Assembly (NCBI GenBank): GCA_021156225.1
Contig: JAJNBN010000161.1
Location: forward strand, 1 to 8,659
Direction: 5' to 3'
Source: Verrucomicrobiota bacterium
Lineage (GTDB): Bacteria; Verrucomicrobiota; Verrucomicrobiia; Limisphaerales; JAEYXS01
DNA length: 8,659 nt
Below are positions 6,261-8,659 of this stretch, in pieces. Each line of letters opens with the position of its first letter. Within the stretch, counting starts at the first letter, position 1. Position numbers and translations under genes: made by a program. A model generated the notes under the pieces. It had not been told where the DNA came from and did not search any database. It saw only the letters and a list, made by a program, of their open reading frames with translations.

Positions 6261-7535
6261 GTGACCTACGCCGAAGCCATCCAGTATCTCTACGGCCTCC
6301 AGTGGTTCGGCACCAAGCTGGGCTTGGAGAATACCCGCGCGTTGGCGGACCTCTGTGGCGCACCGGATAAGCAGCTCCGCTTCATCCACGTCGCCGGCAC
6401 GAATGGCAAAGGCTCTGTCTGTGCGATGCTGGAGAGCATCTATCGCCATGCGGGTTTGCGTGTGGGCCTGTTCACTTCACCGCATCTCGTCGCTTTCGGT
6501 GAGCGCATCCAGATCAATCGCCAGATGATCCCGGAGACGGACTTGGCGCGCCTGGTCACGGAGATGCAGGCGAAGCTGAAGCAGTTGCCCACCGATCAGC
6601 ATCCCACTTTGTTCGAGTTCGTCACCGTGCTCGCACTGCAATACTTCGCGGAGCAAAAGTGCGACCTAGTCATCTGGGAAACCGGCCTGGGCGGGCGCTT
6701 GGACGCCACAAATATCGTCACCCCCTTGGCCAGCGTCATCACCAACATCGCCTTCGATCATACGCAATGGCTCGGCGACACACTGGCGAAGATCGCCTTT
6801 GAGAAGGCCGGCATCATCAAGCCCGGCGTGCCCGCAGTGACCGCAGCCGATGCGCCGGAAGCACTGGCCGTCATCCGCCAAGTCGCTGCGGAGAAGCATG
6901 CGTCGTTAACCCTCGTAGGCCGCTCCACTATCGCCGCCTTCTCACTGCCCGTTGCTCTTTTAGGAGAGCATCAGCGTGAGAACGCCGCCCTAGCGCTGGC
7001 GGTTGCCGCAGAACTCCAAGCGCAATTACCCGTCAGTGAAACCGCCATCGCGCAAGGCTTCGCCACCGTCCATTGGCCGGGCCGCTTGCAGCTCGTCACC
7101 CTCACCAGTGGTCACCGCGTGCTCATTGATGGCGCGCATAACGAAGATGGGATGACGCTCCTCCGCGAAACGTTACGCACTCAATTCCCCGCCGAAAAAC
7201 CCGCACTCCTCATGGGCGCTCTCGCGGACAAAGACTGGCGGCAGATGTGCCAATTGATCGCGCCGATGGTTTCCGAGATCCATCTCGTGCCCGTCTCCAG
7301 CCAGCGCACCGCCTCGCCCTCTGACCTTGCCGCCGTGTGCCAGATGGTCAATCCCTGCGTGATGATCCACATTCACGAATCCCTCTCGCAAGCCCTGTCC
7401 GCCACCGGTGAAAAACCCTTCCGCCTCATCACTGGCTCCCTCTATCTGGTGGGTGAAGCAATGGAGCAACTAGGCATCGCCGCTGTGCCCTCCCGCGATG
7501 AGCGGGCATTAAATGAATGGGGAGCGAAATCGTAG
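6261..7535 (+). CDS. folC: Bifunctional folylpolyglutamate synthase / dihydrofolate synthase
   Basis: The 424-residue Mur-ligase-like enzyme adds glutamate to dihydropteroate and/or to reduced folates with ATP in the cytoplasm. The central ATPase domain has the P-loop GTNGKGS (46-52), the loop FTSPHLV (71-77), the signature ETGLGGRLDATN (140-151), the metal ligand H167 in NIAFDHTQWLG, and K182 in FEKAGIIKPG at the position of the carbamylated lysine. The linker HWPGRLQ (271-277) leads to the C-terminal domain with LIDGAHNEDGM (288-298) and TGSLYLVGE (391-399). The start is a GTG: a stop lies six codons upstream (6243-6245) and no ATG or TTG lies between. The next in-frame ATG would remove the P-loop. 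Whether it has one or both activities cannot be decided here. It closes the pyrG transcript and is followed by an inverted repeat. Confidence 0.96.
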   Translation: MTYAEAIQYLYGLQWFGTKLGLENTRALADLCGAPDKQLRFIHVAGTNGKGSVCAMLESIYRHAGLRVGLFTSPHLVAFGERIQINRQMIPETDLARLVTEMQAKLKQLPTDQHPTLFEFVTVLALQYFAEQKCDLVIWETGLGGRLDATNIVTPLASVITNIAFDHTQWLGDTLAKIAFEKAGIIKPGVPAVTAADAPEALAVIRQVAAEKHASLTLVGRSTIAAFSLPVALLGEHQRENAALALAVAAELQAQLPVSETAIAQGFATVHWPGRLQLVTLTSGHRVLIDGAHNEDGMTLLRETLRTQFPAEKPALLMGALADKDWRQMCQLIAPMVSEIHLVPVSSQRTASPSDLAAVCQMVNPCVMIHIHESLSQALSATGEKPFRLITGSLYLVGEAMEQLGIAAVPSRDERALNEWGAKS

Positions 7536-7599
7536 CCGCCGACGTGAGGAGGCGGACCTTGCCGATGAAAAGTTAGTTCCGCCTCGTCACCTCGGCAGC
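7535..7599. repeat. Imperfect 22-bp inverted repeat between convergent genes
   Basis: The left arm (7535-7556) and right arm (7578-7599) match at 19 of 22 positions when one is reverse-complemented, with a 21-nt loop. The left arm begins at the last base of the folC stop, and the right arm ends 4 nt before the stop of the lipoprotein gene. The structure can fold on either strand and may end transcription from both sides, but no U-tract follows on either strand. It could also be a copy of a dispersed palindromic element; only a genome scan could tell. Confidence 0.6.
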
Positions 7600-7603
7600 T
7601 ACC

Positions 7604-8302
7604 CTACTTCCCCAGTTCCCGTATCTTCACACTCCTGAAAGCCGACTCCGTCTGATACGACGCGATCCCGAACGGCACATTCTGTTCGATGTCCCCCGCG
7701 CGCATGCTGATCGATTTCCCCTCCAGCTCCACGTCCGCCATTTTCTCACCATCGATCCACGTCTCGATCTTCTTCGGCGTCACCTTCACGCGGATCTTGT
7801 ACCACTTCTCCTTGTCGAATTTCATGTACTTCGTCGTCTCATTCTCCGAGGCATCCATCAGATCAATGCTCGAGATGCCCACTACCGCCCCGCCCCAACC
7901 GCCCATCACGAACGAGCAATGATTCGTCCCTACCGGAAACGTGAGCGCACAGAAAAAATCCGAGCCCTGGATCTTCTTCCCTTCCACTTCGATCTCATAA
8001 TTCGTGCTCGGCACCTTGTTCGTGTAGGTCACTCCGCTCAGGCTTTCGCCCATGCCCAACTTCAACGTGCCATCCACCACCTCCACCGCTCCGCCCCCCG
8101 GAAACTCCGCCGGCTTCCACCCCTTCAACGTCTTTCCGTCGAAGTGTGTCTGCCACTCCGTTTCCTTCGCCGTTTCCTTCGCCGTTTCCTTCGTCGACTC
8201 CTTCGCCGTCTCCTTCACAGGCGTGGCGCAGGAGCACGCCAATAGGCACACCACCGCGCACACCGCATTCACCCAGGTGAAACTGACACGTGACTTCATC
8301 AT
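7604..8302 (-). CDS. DUF1080 (3-keto-disaccharide hydrolase-like) lipoprotein
   Basis: This 232-residue protein has an N-terminal signal with a lipobox (VVCLLAC, putative lipidated cysteine C23), so it is probably anchored to a membrane and faces the periplasm or the cell surface. A hydrophilic linker of five KETA-type tetrapeptides follows (30-49). One DUF1080 domain, a concanavalin-like beta sandwich, occupies about residues 50-231: WQTHFDGKTLKGWKP (50-64), VVDGTLKLG (75-83), GSDFFCALTF (113-122), YKIRVKVTPKKIETWIDG (168-185), and the ending AFRSVKIREL. Some members of this family (PF06439) hydrolyse 3-keto-sugars and glucosides. Many small stand-alone members have no proven activity, so the substrate is unknown. 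It follows a sulfatase on the same strand after 48 nt, which fits a glycan-degradation set. ATG 8302 or the adjacent ATG at 8299 could be the start; no clear ribosome binding site is seen. Confidence 0.88.
   Translation of the reverse strand: MMKSRVSFTWVNAVCAVVCLLACSCATPVKETAKESTKETAKETAKETEWQTHFDGKTLKGWKPAEFPGGGAVEVVDGTLKLGMGESLSGVTYTNKVPSTNYEIEVEGKKIQGSDFFCALTFPVGTNHCSFVMGGWGGAVVGISSIDLMDASENETTKYMKFDKEKWYKIRVKVTPKKIETWIDGEKMADVELEGKSISMRAGDIEQNVPFGIASYQTESAFRSVKIRELGK
8156..8215 (-). repeat. 12-nt tandem repeat encoding a KETA linker
   Basis: Five consecutive 12-nt units within the DUF1080 lipoprotein gene encode KETA, KEST, KETA, KETA and KETE (residues 30-49). Two of the units are identical in DNA and the others differ by a few bases, so expansion by slippage or unequal exchange is likely. 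The charged linker separates the lipid-bearing cysteine from the folded domain. Confidence 0.85.
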
Positions 8303-8350
8303 ATCGTTACCAATGTTGGACGTCCGACTGTCTCGATTCTTTCAATCAAC

Positions 8351-8659
8351 TTACGGTTTCTCAATCTGATTTTCCACCGGCTTGATGCTTGCCTCGTGCG
8401 CCTTCACCCGTTGGCGGATCTGCTCGATCACCTCCGGATGCTTCGCCGCGATGTTGTATTGCTCACCGGGATCCACACCCAAGTCATACAACTCCGGCAC
8501 CTCCGGTTTCACCAGCGGATCTTTGCCATAACCCGACTTCGTGCTGAAATGCGCCTTGTAATTACCCAACCTCGCCGCATACACCTCCACATCCCGGTAA
8601 TACGCGAAGAAATCGCGGTTCCCTTTCCCCTTGCCGAAGAGCAACGGCGCCATATCCAC
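8351..8659 (-). CDS. Sulfatase (arylsulfatase type), C-terminal part only
   Basis: The frame is open to the right edge of the window and ends at a TAA (8351-8353), leaving the last 102 residues of a larger protein. The visible part is typical of the C-terminal subdomain of the alkaline-phosphatase-like sulfatase family (PF00884 type). It contains DMAPLLFGKGK, then FFAYYRDVEVYAARLGNYKA, then a segment ending in ELYDLGVDPGEQYNIAAKHP, and a helical tail. These enzymes remove sulfate esters from glycans or other sulfated compounds and need a formylglycine made from Cys or Ser in the N-terminal half. That half, and any signal peptide, lie outside the window, so activity and export cannot be judged. 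It is 48 nt upstream of the DUF1080 lipoprotein gene on the same strand and probably shares its transcript. Confidence 0.88.
   Translation of the reverse strand: MDMAPLLFGKGKGNRDFFAYYRDVEVYAARLGNYKAHFSTKSGYGKDPLVKPEVPELYDLGVDPGEQYNIAAKHPEVIEQIRQRVKAHEASIKPVENQIEKP

Noticed and set aside
7604..8659. Frameshift joining the sulfatase and the DUF1080 domain into one fused protein
   Set aside because: The sulfatase ends with a normal stop, and the DUF1080 gene has its own signal peptide and lipobox after a 48-nt gap.
1..8659. CRISPR array, tRNA, rRNA, insertion sequence or phage genes
   Set aside because: No regularly spaced repeats, cloverleaf-like sequence, transposase motif or phage-type protein was seen on either strand.

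Overview
This window of about 8.7 kb is chromosomal bacterial DNA. It holds central-metabolism genes on the left and the edge of a polysaccharide-degradation gene pair on the right. The best guess for the source is a member of the Verrucomicrobiota (Pedosphaera/Limisphaerales-like). This is inferred from moderately GC-rich coding regions, a DUF1080 lipoprotein beside a sulfatase, and the near absence of Shine-Dalgarno sequences before the genes. The sequence contains no rRNA or other marker that would settle it.

Layout. (1) Bases 1-4048 are read on the minus strand. In transcription order they hold gltA (citrate synthase), a strong stem-loop terminator, sucC (succinyl-CoA ligase beta), a broken VOC/glyoxalase-family gene 5 nt after sucC, sucD (succinyl-CoA ligase alpha), and a membrane protein that runs off the left edge. 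(2) Bases 4049-4395 are a divergent, relatively AT-rich control region. It has a plausible promoter for gltA, a weaker one for the rightward genes, and a 9-bp hairpin just before pyrG. (3) Bases 4396-7535 are read on the plus strand: pyrG (CTP synthase), a 66-codon gene of unknown function, and folC (folylpolyglutamate/dihydrofolate synthase, GTG start). (4) Bases 7535-7599 hold a 22-bp imperfect inverted repeat between convergent genes. (5) Bases 7604-8659 are read on the minus strand: the C-terminal end of a sulfatase, then a DUF1080 lipoprotein with a (KETA)n linker.

How the genes fit together. gltA and sucCD supply the entry step and the substrate-level phosphorylation step of the TCA cycle. 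pyrG and folC make CTP and polyglutamylated folates. The sulfatase and DUF1080 pair fits the sulfated-glycan or keto-sugar degradation gene sets common in Verrucomicrobiota and Planctomycetota.

Most of the window is ordinary housekeeping DNA. I see no CRISPR array, tRNA, insertion sequence, defence system or other clearly new multi-gene system. The points most worth a second look are the internally deleted VOC gene between sucC and sucD, the small gene between pyrG and folC, the hairpins before sucC and pyrG, and the general lack of ribosome binding sites.
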